From the NCBI RefSeq assembly GCF_900109555.1, contig NZ_FNZV01000008.1, positions 1 through 64,000 of the forward strand: DNA of 64,000 bases. Reading direction: 5' to 3'. The position numbers were made by a program, and so were the translations under genes. This DNA is from Pacificibacter marinus. Its GTDB lineage: Bacteria > Pseudomonadota > Alphaproteobacteria > Rhodobacterales > Rhodobacteraceae. Below the pieces are notes generated by a model. It did no database searches. It saw nothing but the letters and a program-made list of their open reading frames with translations, and had not been told where the DNA came from. This document shows, in pieces, positions 9,449 to 18,812 of this stretch (position 1 is the stretch's first letter; each line of letters begins with the position of its first letter).

Positions 9449-10324
9449 ATGAAGATTTCAACAGTCGGCATCGTTGGAGCGGGGCAAATGGGCAACGGCA
9501 TTGCTCATGTTTTCGCGCTCTCAGGATATCAAGTTCTACTAAACGACATCGCGCAAGAAGGCCTCGACAAGGCCATGGCAACCATTCGTAAAAATTTAGA
9601 TCGCCAAGTCAGCAAAAAGACAATTTCTCAAGGCGATATGGATGCCACTTTAGCGCGGATCACAACAACGCTTGCGCTTGAAGATTTGGGGCAATGCGAC
9701 CTTGTCATTGAGGCCGCAACAGAGCGTGAAGAAATCAAAAATGCAATTTTTGAAAAACTGCAACCGCACCTCAAACCTACCACGATTTTGACCTCAAATA
9801 CATCGTCGATTTCAATCACACGCTTGGCTTCACGCACAGATCGACCTGAAAAATTCATGGGATTCCATTTCATGAATCCCGTACCTGTGATGCAGCTTGT
9901 TGAGTTGATCCGCGGCATTGCGACAGATGAAGCGACATATCAAACACTGCTTAGTGTCGTTGAAAGTTTGGGGAAAATTTCAGCCAGCGCTGAAGATTTT
10001 CCGGGTTTCATCGTCAATCGTATCTTGGTGCCAATGATCAATGAGGCCGTTTACACCCTGTACGAAGGCGTCGGGTCGGTCACATCAATCGACCAGTCAT
10101 TGAAACTTGGCGCGAACCAACCCATGGGGCCGCTTGAGCTTGCTGACTTTATCGGACTCGACACGTGTTTAGCCATCATGAATGTTCTGTATGACGGGCT
10201 TGCCGACACCAAATATCGGCCTTGCCCCCTGTTGACCAAATATGTCGAAGCAGGCTGGCTTGGGCGCAAAACCAAACGCGGATTTTACGACTATCGCGGA
10301 GAGACACCAGTTCCGACTCGTTAG
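9449..10324 (+). CDS. hbdA: 3-hydroxybutyryl-CoA dehydrogenase
   Basis: NAD(P)-dependent oxidation of 3-hydroxybutyryl-CoA to acetoacetyl-CoA, or the reverse, in butyrate/PHB metabolism and the start of the ethylmalonyl-CoA route. The N-terminal Rossmann motif is GAGQMGNG (10-17). SNTSSISI and the catalytic region around GFHFMNPVPVMQLVELI are conserved, and the C-terminal domain has ADFIGLDTCLAIM and GRKTKRGFYDY. The length of 291 residues is normal. AAGGAG precedes the start. It ends seven bases from the facing acyltransferase gene. Confidence 0.96.
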   Translation: MKISTVGIVGAGQMGNGIAHVFALSGYQVLLNDIAQEGLDKAMATIRKNLDRQVSKKTISQGDMDATLARITTTLALEDLGQCDLVIEAATEREEIKNAIFEKLQPHLKPTTILTSNTSSISITRLASRTDRPEKFMGFHFMNPVPVMQLVELIRGIATDEATYQTLLSVVESLGKISASAEDFPGFIVNRILVPMINEAVYTLYEGVGSVTSIDQSLKLGANQPMGPLELADFIGLDTCLAIMNVLYDGLADTKYRPCPLLTKYVEAGWLGRKTKRGFYDYRGETPVPTR

Positions 10325-10331
10325 AACGATA

Positions 10332-11213
10332 TCAGTCTGTGCGGCCACCCAAAGCAAGCGTGTGGCTGCGCAGCCATTCCATGAAACGGCCAGGCTTTGA
10401 CGTCCATTCGCCAAAGTCCTCCGGCGTGAGTGGATCGCCAATCACGGGAGATTGGGATTTATTGAGCGCGTGAACAATCTCGTGCAGCAAAAGTCCCTGC
10501 CGCACAGTCGCAGAGATTTTATCTGCAATTTGATACAACCGTGTATTGCGCCCGGGAAAGTAGATCGGAACCACTTTCGCACCAGATTTCAGCACCATTT
10601 TGGCTGTAAACGGATTCCACGGTTTTTCTTTGACAGGGCCAAACCATGTATCGGATGTCGCAACAGCGCCTGCAGGGAATAGGATAATCACACCGCCAGC
10701 TTTGAGCTGATCCATCGCTTCATTACGCATGCGAATGGATTTACGGTGGCTGTCTTCTTCATGCGGAAATGGAACCGGCAACATGAACGGGTCGATTTCT
10801 TGAATGCCAGTCAAAAGGGAACGGGTCAGAATTTTATAATCTGTGCGCACTTTCCCGATCAATTCGGCCATCACCAGACCATCGACCAAACCATGGGGAT
10901 GGTTTGCAACCACAACTACGGGACCTGTTGGGGGAATCTTCGCAATCTGCTCTGCAGGTGTTGTCACCTTGATGCCCATCACGTCTAGCGCTTGCGTAAA
11001 AAACGGCTGACCAGACGGCGCACCCATTTTTTCAAACCTGCGGATGTGCCGCAAAAGAGGGAGTTTTCCCGTAATCCACTCAATAGATCGAATGATAAAA
11101 ACTTTAGAAGGATCCGAAAACGTACCCGCATAAGACAGACGGCGTGCATCGTAGCGCTCGAAATCAGGGTCTCCAGCTGTCGATGTTGCGGTCGCCTGAT
11201 TGTCCTGTTCCAT
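10332..11213 (-). CDS. Lysophospholipid acyltransferase family protein
   Basis: A PlsC-type acyltransferase of 293 residues. The acyl-transfer motif is NHPHGLVDGL (104-113), the NHPxGxxDG form of hemolysin- or ornithine-lipid-type enzymes, and FPAGAVA stands where glycerol-phosphate enzymes have FPEGTR. It probably acylates a lysophospholipid or lyso-ornithine lipid at the inner membrane. The exact acceptor is not readable. No clear transmembrane helix precedes the motif. It is transcribed leftward and is likely monocistronic. Confidence 0.85.
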   Translation of the reverse strand: MEQDNQATATSTAGDPDFERYDARRLSYAGTFSDPSKVFIIRSIEWITGKLPLLRHIRRFEKMGAPSGQPFFTQALDVMGIKVTTPAEQIAKIPPTGPVVVVANHPHGLVDGLVMAELIGKVRTDYKILTRSLLTGIQEIDPFMLPVPFPHEEDSHRKSIRMRNEAMDQLKAGGVIILFPAGAVATSDTWFGPVKEKPWNPFTAKMVLKSGAKVVPIYFPGRNTRLYQIADKISATVRQGLLLHEIVHALNKSQSPVIGDPLTPEDFGEWTSKPGRFMEWLRSHTLALGGRTD

Positions 11214-11243
11214 ATTGTCCTCTTTCGATCTGAGTTTGGGACA

Positions 11244-11519
11244 TTACATCCCTTCGCCAAACCGGTCTTTGATGAGAGCCTCTAGCGCGTCAGCCAATGC
11301 AACGGCATCGTTCCCTTTGGTTGTCACATCAATAGATGTTCCTTTTGAAGCTGCCAACATCAAAAGCCCCATGATGCTATCACCGCCAGCATCCATTCCG
11401 TCTTTCTCGACAGTTGCCGTCGCGTCATGGCTTTCGACCACTTCAACAAACTTGGCGGATGCGCGGGCATGCAACCCTTTAACGTTCAAAATTTCATGCG
11501 TCCGTACGATTGATGACAT
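11244..11519 (-). CDS. ptsH: HPr-family phosphocarrier protein
   Basis: Small phosphotransfer protein of 91 residues. It has the phosphorylatable His17 in GLHARAS and the regulatory Ser48 in GGDSIMGL that HprK modifies. It lies 17 bases downstream of the EIIA gene in the hprK-rapZ-EIIA-HPr row. No sugar-specific permease is nearby, so the system is likely regulatory rather than a sugar transporter, as described for the truncated PTS of other Alphaproteobacteria. Confidence 0.95.
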   Translation of the reverse strand: MSSIVRTHEILNVKGLHARASAKFVEVVESHDATATVEKDGMDAGGDSIMGLLMLAASKGTSIDVTTKGNDAVALADALEALIKDRFGEGM

Positions 11520-11536
11520 GTCTCACTCCCTAAATT

Positions 11537-11929
11537 TTATTGGCCCGGAGACTCAAAACTATCAATATATTTACGCCCAGCTGCCAAAGCTGATGTCACA
11601 GCTTCAGGCACGGTTTTATGGCGTGTTTTTGCGAGCTTAATCAGCATCGGCAAATTGGCACCGTAAATAATTTTTCGATTGTCTGGATGACAGGCCAACA
11701 GCGATAAGTTCGACGGACTTCCGCCAAACATATCAGTTACCATAACCACACCATCCCCTGTATCAACACCATCTGCCGCAGCACAAATTTCGGCTTCCTT
11801 TGCATTGCGATCATGATCAGGCTCTATTGAAATGGCTTCAATACCAGCCTGCACACCGACGACATGCTCGATCGCAGCAAGGTATTCTTTCGCCAAACCA
11901 CCGTGTGCTACTATGACAATTCCGATCAA
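11537..11929 (-). CDS. PTS EIIA component, mannose family
   Basis: A 130-residue EIIA-Man-type domain without a IIB part. The phosphoryl acceptor is His9 in IVIVAHGGLA, followed by the DMFGGSPSNLSL motif of the fold. It receives phosphate from HPr and most likely signals phosphorylation state to other proteins. The start ATG overlaps the rapZ stop in an ATGA tetranucleotide, so translation is coupled. Confidence 0.92.
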   Translation of the reverse strand: MIGIVIVAHGGLAKEYLAAIEHVVGVQAGIEAISIEPDHDRNAKEAEICAAADGVDTGDGVVMVTDMFGGSPSNLSLLACHPDNRKIIYGANLPMLIKLAKTRHKTVPEAVTSALAAGRKYIDSFESPGQ

Positions 11930-12849
11930 GCCTCAGCCCTCGACGCATCCTGCAACGCACCCGATTGGCGTCGCTCCATTTCCCTGTGCCTTATTGACAC
12001 CTGCCAATCATGTTTCGCAAGGGCCTTTGACAGGTTTTCAACCAAGGCAACAGACCTGTGTTGCCCGCCAGTACACCCAAAAGCGATAGACAAGTGCCGC
12101 TTACCCTCTTCACAGTAAGCAGGCAACAGCAACAAGGTCAGCTCCAGAACCTTTTGGAAAAACGCATCATAACGCGGATCGGCCATCACATAGCTTTGCA
12201 CTGCACCATCGCGACCATTCAGGCTGCGTAGAGAGACATCCCAATATGGATTGCGCAGAAACCTAACATCAAAAACCATGTCTAGGCCCCGCGGCATGCC
12301 GCGCTTATAGGAAAAAGACTGTAAAGAAATCGCCATTTGAGCCTGATGACCTTGAGCAAACCAACGTTCAACTTCTGCACGCAATTCATGGGGACTCATA
12401 TCGCTTGTGTCGACAATAATATCAGCACGGGCTCTGACGGGGATCAACAAATCTTGTTCACGCGTGATGCCCTGTTGCGCTGTTTCTGCTGGGGCAAGCG
12501 GGTGTCGTCTCCGCGTTTCAGAATACCTGCGTGACAACACGTCTGCGGCGCAATCTAGATATAGCACAGCGGCATCGAACTTAGCATCGACAGCAAGCTG
12601 ATCAATCAATTCAATCAGACCGTTTGTTGAAAAATCGCGATTGCGCACATCAAGCCCAAGCGCCAAAGGCCGCCCGCACATGGACACTTCAAGCAATTTT
12701 GGGAGCATCGACAAGGGAATATTATCGATCACTTCGTAATCGAGATCCTCAAGCACATTGATCGCAGTTGATCTGCCAGCACCGGATGGGCCCGTCACCA
12801 AAACAACACGGCGCTGATCGCCGGTCTGCAGTGTCTCAAAATCATTCAT
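11926..12849 (-). CDS. rapZ: RNase adapter protein RapZ
   Basis: A P-loop protein of 307 residues with Walker A GPSGAGRS (20-27) and the C-terminal GCTGGQHRS motif of the RapZ/YvcJ family. In enterobacteria RapZ guides RNase E to the glmZ sRNA and senses glucosamine-6-phosphate. In Alphaproteobacteria its RNA target is not established. It lies six bases after hprK and overlaps the EIIA gene by four bases, inside the PTS regulatory block. Confidence 0.95.
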   Translation of the reverse strand: MNDFETLQTGDQRRVVLVTGPSGAGRSTAINVLEDLDYEVIDNIPLSMLPKLLEVSMCGRPLALGLDVRNRDFSTNGLIELIDQLAVDAKFDAAVLYLDCAADVLSRRYSETRRRHPLAPAETAQQGITREQDLLIPVRARADIIVDTSDMSPHELRAEVERWFAQGHQAQMAISLQSFSYKRGMPRGLDMVFDVRFLRNPYWDVSLRSLNGRDGAVQSYVMADPRYDAFFQKVLELTLLLLPAYCEEGKRHLSIAFGCTGGQHRSVALVENLSKALAKHDWQVSIRHREMERRQSGALQDASRAEA

Positions 12850-12855
12850 GGACCG

Positions 12856-13314
12856 CTACGCGCAGCGCCCCCCTTTTAACAGTTGAATCAAAGCTGCCGC
12901 AAAATACGGTCCCTCACTTCGATGGTACAAAGGTATATCACGCCCAAGTAGGCGCCGTTTTCGAACCAGAGGCAAGCGCTCTTGTTCAACGACATCAAGA
13001 TCAACAATCGCACGGATGACGCATTGATCCAATGTTTGAGCTGACAGCACACCTATGCCCCGTGCCTCTATCATGTTTTGAATAGACGTGGGGGCACTGG
13101 CAATGATGTCGCCTGTCTCAGATTGCACGGTTAACTTGGTTTGATCGTCCGAGATCAAAGTGGCCCCTAAGGCCATCATCATAAGTGCTAAAGACGACTT
13201 CCCAGTCCCAGACGCCCCTAAGATCAAAAGACCCTCTTGTGGCGTCAGAGCCACACAACTTGCGTGGGCCTGAGTGGTTGTCACGTTACGTTGCTGCACT
13301 GGACACTCTACCAC
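12856..13314 (-). CDS. hprK: HPr kinase/phosphorylase, short alphaproteobacterial form
   Basis: Bifunctional kinase and phosphorylase acting on the Ser of HPr. The product has only about 152 residues. The N-terminal domain of Firmicutes HprK is absent, leaving the P-loop catalytic core with GASGTGKSS (33-41) and the RGIGVLS region. This short form is known in Alphaproteobacteria. The frame opens with GTG at 13314, and another GTG at 13284 is an equally plausible start. The gene lies between chvG and rapZ. Confidence 0.92.
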   Translation of the reverse strand: MVECPVQQRNVTTTQAHASCVALTPQEGLLILGASGTGKSSLALMMMALGATLISDDQTKLTVQSETGDIIASAPTSIQNMIEARGIGVLSAQTLDQCVIRAIVDLDVVEQERLPLVRKRRLLGRDIPLYHRSEGPYFAAALIQLLKGGRCA

Positions 13315-13371
13315 GGGCCAAGAAAACGATATCGTGGGATCGCGTGCCTTCTAAAATCTGGCCATTGCGGC

Positions 13372-15105
13372 TCACACGGGTAAACCCACCACAAAACGCG
13401 CACCAAGCGGATCAGACGTGATGTCAGCATCGGTTGGACGTATATTTTCTGCCCAAATAACACCGCCATGCGCTTCTACAATCTGCTTTGAGATCGCAAG
13501 GCCAAGCCCGGAATTATTGCCGAACTGCCCTTCAGGGCGCTCCGAATAGAACCGTTTAAAGATTTTAGACAGCGCCTGTTCGGGGATGCCTGGCCCAGTA
13601 TCTTCAACGACAATCAAGACACGGCTCTCGCGCTTGCGCACCCAGACACGGATTGCATCGCCCTCTTCGCAAAAAGAAATCGCATTGGATATCAAATTCA
13701 CAAATACTTGCGCCAAGCGGCCTTCTAGTCCCGAAATCACGACGGGTCGATCGGGCAGATCTGCAATGAATTCAACGCCTTTGACTTGCGCCTCATGCGA
13801 CAGATACTCGGTTAGGTTTGCAAGCATCTTAATCAGGTTAAAATCTTCTTCTTCTTCTTTGACAAGCTCACTGTCCAACCGCGACGCATTGGAAATGTCC
13901 GACACAAGACGATCTAGACGACGCACATCATGCTCAATCACGTCCAAGAGTTTGGTACGGTGATCTTCTTTTTTGACTATCCGCAAAGATCCGACTGCGG
14001 ACCGCAGGCTTGCAAGTGGGTTTTTGATCTCATGCGAAACATCTGCTGCGAACTGCTCGTTGGCATCGATGCGGTCATAAAGAGCCGACACCATGCCACG
14101 CAGAGCCGACGACAACCGGCCAATTTCATCAGGACGACCGCTAAGATCAGGAATGCGCACACGGCCAGGTGCAACTTTGCGGCGATTTTTATCGCGCCCA
14201 ACTTCAGCAGCGGCGGCCAAATCTGCCAAAGGGTTGGCAATCGTTGAAGCGAGAACAAGACTCAAGCCAATCGAGACTAAGATCGCAATGATGAAGACTT
14301 GTAAAATTTGTTCGCGCTCGACACGCACCAATGCATCAATTTCGCCTTCGCCAGAATGCAACCCGACGGCCCCAATGGTTGTTTGCACCCCATCTTTTTC
14401 AACAGAGATCGGCGCGGCAACAGCAAACACTATAGAACCGTTGTGATCAGTCGTGGAATTCACATGGATTTCATTTTGAAGCGCTGAAGAAATAAGGCCA
14501 TCCAAGTGTAGGGTATTATCATGAGTTTGGCTCATGTCGCTTCCCGGCTTCAAAAAGGTGCCCAATGTCCAAATTTTGTTTAAAAAATCTGAAATAACAG
14601 TGGTGCGGTGTTCGCTTTGAAGGCCGACGATGGTCTGCGGCGGGTCGCGATCAAAACCGTCCGTCGACCCTATAAGATTGCCCGCTACATCGTACACATA
14701 GATACTTTCGCGAAGCGGCATTTTAAGAACGGTTGCAAGCGAGGCGTTATCATCTGAATTCGCCGAGATATCCAAGACCCCGTCACGGCCCAATGATAGC
14801 TCTATCATATCGGCAATGAGAACCGCCTCAGCCACCATCGTAAGCTCGCGCTGCTTGACCAAACTATCGCGAAAAGGATTCAAATACAGAATACCCGCGA
14901 CCATCAAAATAATAGCCACCAAGTTAAAGGTGATGATCTTTTGCGCTAGTGGTGAGCGATTAATTGCAATGAACTTGCGGCGCTCACGTTTGGCGCGCAG
15001 TTCGGCGTCGGATGTGCGGGGGGCGACCCAATCGTCCCCGAGCACGACATCTGCGTCCTCAGGGTGCGTTTTACCGGTTCTATCCATGCGAGCGACCAGT
15101 GACAT
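13372..15105 (-). CDS. chvG: Sensor histidine kinase ChvG (ExoS)
   Basis: Membrane sensor kinase of 577 residues. It has a first transmembrane helix near 56-75, a periplasmic sensor domain, a second helix near 268-290, then HAMP, the dimerisation domain with phospho-accepting His358 in ADVSHEIKNPLASL, and a HATPase with NLISNAISF and DTGPGIP. ChvG/ChvI respond to acid or envelope stress and in rhizobia also influence central carbon genes. Its start overlaps the chvI stop by one base. Confidence 0.95.
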   Translation of the reverse strand: MSLVARMDRTGKTHPEDADVVLGDDWVAPRTSDAELRAKRERRKFIAINRSPLAQKIITFNLVAIILMVAGILYLNPFRDSLVKQRELTMVAEAVLIADMIELSLGRDGVLDISANSDDNASLATVLKMPLRESIYVYDVAGNLIGSTDGFDRDPPQTIVGLQSEHRTTVISDFLNKIWTLGTFLKPGSDMSQTHDNTLHLDGLISSALQNEIHVNSTTDHNGSIVFAVAAPISVEKDGVQTTIGAVGLHSGEGEIDALVRVEREQILQVFIIAILVSIGLSLVLASTIANPLADLAAAAEVGRDKNRRKVAPGRVRIPDLSGRPDEIGRLSSALRGMVSALYDRIDANEQFAADVSHEIKNPLASLRSAVGSLRIVKKEDHRTKLLDVIEHDVRRLDRLVSDISNASRLDSELVKEEEEDFNLIKMLANLTEYLSHEAQVKGVEFIADLPDRPVVISGLEGRLAQVFVNLISNAISFCEEGDAIRVWVRKRESRVLIVVEDTGPGIPEQALSKIFKRFYSERPEGQFGNNSGLGLAISKQIVEAHGGVIWAENIRPTDADITSDPLGARFVVGLPV

Positions 15106-15806
15106 TATTCTTCGTTGTACCGGTAGCCGATACCATAGAGGGTTTCGATCGCTGAAAAATCATTGTCGGCGGTGCGCATTTTTTTACGCAACCGTTTGAT
15201 GTGACTGTCGATAGTACGGTCATCAACATAAACTTGGTCGTCATAGGCGACATCCATCAACTGATCCCGTGACTTCACAAAGCCGGGGCGCTGCGCCAAA
15301 GCTTGCAACAACAAGAATTCAGTTACAGTCAAGGATACGTCATTGCCCTTCCACGACACAGCGTGACGCAGCGGATCCATGGACAGTTCGCCGCGGGTGA
15401 GAACTTTTGTCTCTTCAGTTTCGGCAATTTCGACACCATCAAGCGCTTCTTGGCGGCGCAACAAGGCGCGAATACGCTCAACAAGCAAACGTTGGGAAAA
15501 TGGCTTTTTGACATAGTCGTCAGCGCCCATACGCAGACCAAGGACTTCGTCGATTTCATCGTCTTTCGACGTCAAAAAGATCACGGGCATGTTGGTTTTT
15601 TGACGCACGCGTTGCAGCAAGTCCATGCCATCCATCCGTGGCATTTTGATATCGAAAACGGCCATATCCGGAAGACGTTTATTAAACGCATCCAAAGCAG
15701 ACTGGCCATCGTTATATGTTTCGACTTCGAAGCCTTCAGCTTCGAGTGTCATAGATACGGACGTCAGGATGTTCCTGTCGTCGTCAACCAATGCGATCCG
15801 CGACAT
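15105..15806 (-). CDS. chvI: Response regulator ChvI
   Basis: OmpR/PhoB-type regulator of 233 residues. The receiver has the acidic cluster VDDD (7-10), phospho-acceptor Asp52 and Lys101 in DDYVKKPF. The winged-helix DNA-binding domain has the [11 protein letters not shown] and [14 protein letters not shown] recognition region. It is the first gene of the chvI-chvG-hprK-rapZ-EIIA-HPr row and is divergent from pckA, a gene reported to be under ChvI-linked control in rhizobia. Confidence 0.96.
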   Translation of the reverse strand: MSRIALVDDDRNILTSVSMTLEAEGFEVETYNDGQSALDAFNKRLPDMAVFDIKMPRMDGMDLLQRVRQKTNMPVIFLTSKDDEIDEVLGLRMGADDYVKKPFSQRLLVERIRALLRRQEALDGVEIAETEETKVLTRGELSMDPLRHAVSWKGNDVSLTVTEFLLLQALAQRPGFVKSRDQLMDVAYDDQVYVDDRTIDSHIKRLRKKMRTADNDFSAIETLYGIGYRYNEE

Positions 15807-16186
15807 GTATCGGGTTCCTTCAACTGCTCAATAGTCTCATTTTTTTCTACATCATCTGCATTTCGGTGCCCCAAAGCAAGGGAAACCGCGAATCGCTTGA
15901 TCAGCGTGTCTTCATCAGACACAAAAATTTTCAAGGAATGACTAATTTGTCTCACAAAGCACAACTTTAAGTCGCACACAGCCAAGTATGAGCAAACTCA
16001 CTCTAACTGTTTGCGCTAAACTAATAATGGTTGCGCTAACTGTGCGGGTGCGTCCTGTTTACCGTTTGGATTTGCATGTTATAGGCTCAGTTATCGGCCC
16101 CGATCCGGTGGCTGATCGTGAAATGCCCATTCGCGAAAACTGACCTCATAGAGACGCTGCAGATCTGCGGCGGGGGAGCTTGCAAG
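15807..16186. promoter_or_regulatory. Divergent chvI/pckA control region
   Basis: A 380-base region between the divergent chvI and pckA starts. It contains a direct repeat of TTGCGCTAA at 16011 and 16031, exactly 20 bases apart (two helical turns), flanked by CTAACTGT copies at 16003 and 16037. The second copy reads GTTGCGCTAAC, an imperfect palindrome of the kind LacI-family regulators bind. A carbon-source regulator acting here is inference. A promoter for pckA is plausible around the TATAGG at 16081 but is not well defined. Confidence 0.4.
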
Positions 16187-17785
16187 ATGACAACTGGACG
16201 CGTGAACCCAGATTTCACACTAGACGATCAAGGCATCAACGGACTTGGAAACGTCTATTACAACCTGCTAGAGCCAGCCCTTGTAGAAGAAGCGCTCAAG
16301 CGCAACGAAGGTAAACTTGGTCAAGGTGGCGCACTTCTTGTCACCACAGGCGCGCACACAGGACGTTCGCCGAAAGACAAATTTGTCGTACGCACCAAAG
16401 ATGTCGAAGATACAATTTGGTGGGAAAACAACACGCCCATGGCGCCAGATGCCTTTGACGTTTTGTACGCAGACATGCTGGAGCACATGAAGGGCAAAGA
16501 TTATTTTGTCCAAGATTTGTTTGGTGGTGCCGACCCCGCGCACCGTTTGGATGTACGTGTCGTCACCGAGCTTGCATGGCATTCCCAATTCATTCGCACC
16601 ATGTTGCGTCGCCCAGCTTTGTCTGAGTTAGACGGCTTTGTGGCCGATTTCACCATTATCAACTGCCCTACGTTCAAAGCGGATGCTGAAAAACATGGAT
16701 GTCGGTCTGAAACAGTGATCGCGTTGAATTTCGAGAAAAAGATCATCTTGATCGGCGGAACAGAGTACGCTGGCGAAAACAAAAAATCTGTTTTCACGTT
16801 GCTCAACTACATCTTACCCGGCAAAGGCGTGATGGCGATGCATTGCTCTGCCAATCACGCCCCGAACAACCCTGTCGACACAGCGATTTTCTTTGGCTTG
16901 TCTGGCACTGGTAAAACAACGCTATCTGCCGATCCATCGCGTATCTTGATCGGCGATGATGAACACGGCTGGTCCGAACGTGGCACGTTTAACTTTGAGG
17001 GTGGATGTTACGCAAAAACGATCAACCTGTCTGCTGAAGCCGAACCAGAAATCTACGCGACAACATCCAAATTCGGCACAGTCATTGAAAACATGGTGTT
17101 CGATGAACACACTAAAGAGTTGGATTTCGAAGACAACTCTTTGACCGACAACATGCGCTGCGCCTACCCATTGGATTACATTTCAAACGCGTCTAAAACC
17201 GCGCTTGGCGGACACCCGAAAAACATCATCTTGCTGACATGTGATGCGTTCGGTGTTTTGCCCCCCATTGCTCGCCTGACACCTGCGCAAGCGATGTACC
17301 ACTTCTTGTCTGGCTTCACGTCAAAAACACCGGGCACCGAAGTGGGTGTTGCTGAGCCTATTCCAACGTTTTCGACCTGTTTTGGCGCGCCCTTCATGCC
17401 GCGTCGCCCTGAAGCGTACGGCAACCTATTGCGTGACAAAATTGCAAAGCATGGCGCAACATGTTGGTTGGTCAACACAGGCTGGACAGGCGGCGCATAT
17501 GGCACAGGGTCGCGCATGCCGATCAAAGCCACACGCAATCTGCTCACCTCAGCGCTTGATGGATCTTTGGCCGAAGTGGAATTTCGCAAAGATGAAAACT
17601 TTGGCTTTGACGTGCCTGTGGCCGTTGCTGGCGTAGCTGACATCTTGCTCGACCCACGCCGCACATGGACCGACAAAGACGCCTACGATGCACAGGCCGA
17701 AAAACTTGTGACAATGTTCTCTGACAACTTTGAACAGTACCTCGCGTACATCGACGAAGACGTCAAAGCTGCCGCGATCGGCTAG
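16187..17785 (+). CDS. pckA: Phosphoenolpyruvate carboxykinase (ATP)
   Basis: Converts oxaloacetate and ATP to phosphoenolpyruvate, the entry to gluconeogenesis. It shows [12 protein letters not shown] (about 55-66), the P-loop [11 protein letters not shown] (237-247) and the GDDEHGWS metal/nucleotide loop. The frame extends upstream to 16118, but the ATG at 16187 with GGGGGAG before it gives 532 residues, the normal family length. It is divergent from chvI and ends in a strong terminator. It completes the route from C2/C4 acids, supplied by the ethylmalonyl-CoA pathway, to sugars. Confidence 0.97.
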   Translation: MTTGRVNPDFTLDDQGINGLGNVYYNLLEPALVEEALKRNEGKLGQGGALLVTTGAHTGRSPKDKFVVRTKDVEDTIWWENNTPMAPDAFDVLYADMLEHMKGKDYFVQDLFGGADPAHRLDVRVVTELAWHSQFIRTMLRRPALSELDGFVADFTIINCPTFKADAEKHGCRSETVIALNFEKKIILIGGTEYAGENKKSVFTLLNYILPGKGVMAMHCSANHAPNNPVDTAIFFGLSGTGKTTLSADPSRILIGDDEHGWSERGTFNFEGGCYAKTINLSAEAEPEIYATTSKFGTVIENMVFDEHTKELDFEDNSLTDNMRCAYPLDYISNASKTALGGHPKNIILLTCDAFGVLPPIARLTPAQAMYHFLSGFTSKTPGTEVGVAEPIPTFSTCFGAPFMPRRPEAYGNLLRDKIAKHGATCWLVNTGWTGGAYGTGSRMPIKATRNLLTSALDGSLAEVEFRKDENFGFDVPVAVAGVADILLDPRRTWTDKDAYDAQAEKLVTMFSDNFEQYLAYIDEDVKAAAIG

Positions 17786-17806
17786 ACTTAGTACAAAGCA
17801 ATACAA

Positions 17807-17842
17807 AAAGGGCGCGCCATATTTGAGCGCGCCCTTTCTTAT
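17807..17842 (+). terminator. Terminator between pckA and the TauE-family gene
   Basis: Perfect 11-bp stem AAAGGGCGCGC (17807-17817) with GCGCGCCCTTT (17827-17837) and a 9-base loop. T-rich sequence follows on the plus strand and AAAAA precedes it, so it can work on both strands for the convergent genes. Confidence 0.9.
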
Positions 17843-17868
17843 TGTACCGGTTTGCGATGATCTTGCAG

Positions 17869-18639
17869 CTACATCAAACCACGCCGCACAAGATTGAGCC
17901 CAGCGATAATCAACACAAACAAGGTCAGCCGTTTGAATTTCTTTTGATCCAATCGATCTTGCACACGATTGCCAAGCGTTTGCCCCACCAACACAGGCAA
18001 AATCATAAACAGCGACAAGGGCAAAGTCTGCGCATTCAACAAGCCAGTGCGTACATGCGCCAGCCCCAAAACAATCGCACCAACGCCAAAGATAACACCC
18101 GTGATGCGCACTTGTTCTTTCTTTGGCGTGTCCAAAGCTGTGAGATAGGTCACGGTCAGCGGCCCCCATATACCTGCGAGCCCACCTAGAAAACCAGACA
18201 TCGCACCGACGATCACCTCAGAAATGTTGCGCCGATCAGGACGGATGTGAAACGTTTTACCAGACAAAATAAACAACGCCAAAATCACAATCGGCCCGCC
18301 GAGCATCAGCAAAATCACATGCTGCGGCATCACCGAGACTAGCTGCGCGGCAATCACGATAAACACCAGCAATGTTGAGATGTATATTTTGAACTTTCGC
18401 GCCACAACAACTGCAGCCTGAATGCCGCCACCGCGTAGAGATTGCCAAACATTGGAAATAACAGTGGGAATAATCAATGCTGCAATTGCAACATCTGGTG
18501 GCAAAATGGTTGCCAGACCCGATACCATAATCATCGGCAAAGCAAACCCTGTCGCGCCTTTTACGAAGCCCGCCAACAGCGTTACGCTGATCGCAAACAC
18601 AATCGCAATTCCCGAAAGATCGTTAAAAATAAGGTCCAT
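17869..18639 (-). CDS. Sulfite exporter TauE/SafE family permease
   Basis: Inner-membrane protein of 256 residues with about eight hydrophobic segments. It has the family pattern of an early GFVKGATGFALPM and a repeated GFLGGLAGIWGPLTVTYL. Members export sulfite, sulfoacetate or other small anions, often in organosulfonate-degrading marine bacteria. No sulfonate genes are adjacent, so the substrate is open. It is monocistronic and faces pckA. Confidence 0.88.
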   Translation of the reverse strand: MDLIFNDLSGIAIVFAISVTLLAGFVKGATGFALPMIMVSGLATILPPDVAIAALIIPTVISNVWQSLRGGGIQAAVVVARKFKIYISTLLVFIVIAAQLVSVMPQHVILLMLGGPIVILALFILSGKTFHIRPDRRNISEVIVGAMSGFLGGLAGIWGPLTVTYLTALDTPKKEQVRITGVIFGVGAIVLGLAHVRTGLLNAQTLPLSLFMILPVLVGQTLGNRVQDRLDQKKFKRLTLFVLIIAGLNLVRRGLM

Positions 18640-18812
18640 ACTGCGCTCCGTTTGCCTGATTTGGGGCCACGTTAATAGAGGAACTCCCCACCTGCACCCA
18701 AAATTTCATTGCGACATTTTAGTTCAATATTAAATACCATGTTGAATTTTTATTGCTCTGCGGGTGCAAAGTGATTACAAGCAGACTCACACGAGAGAGT
18801 AGGAGAGTCCCG

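Noticed and set aside
15764-15985. 73-codon minus-strand frame running into chvI
   Set aside because: It overlaps the chvI start in another frame and covers the promoter region. The composition is unremarkable.
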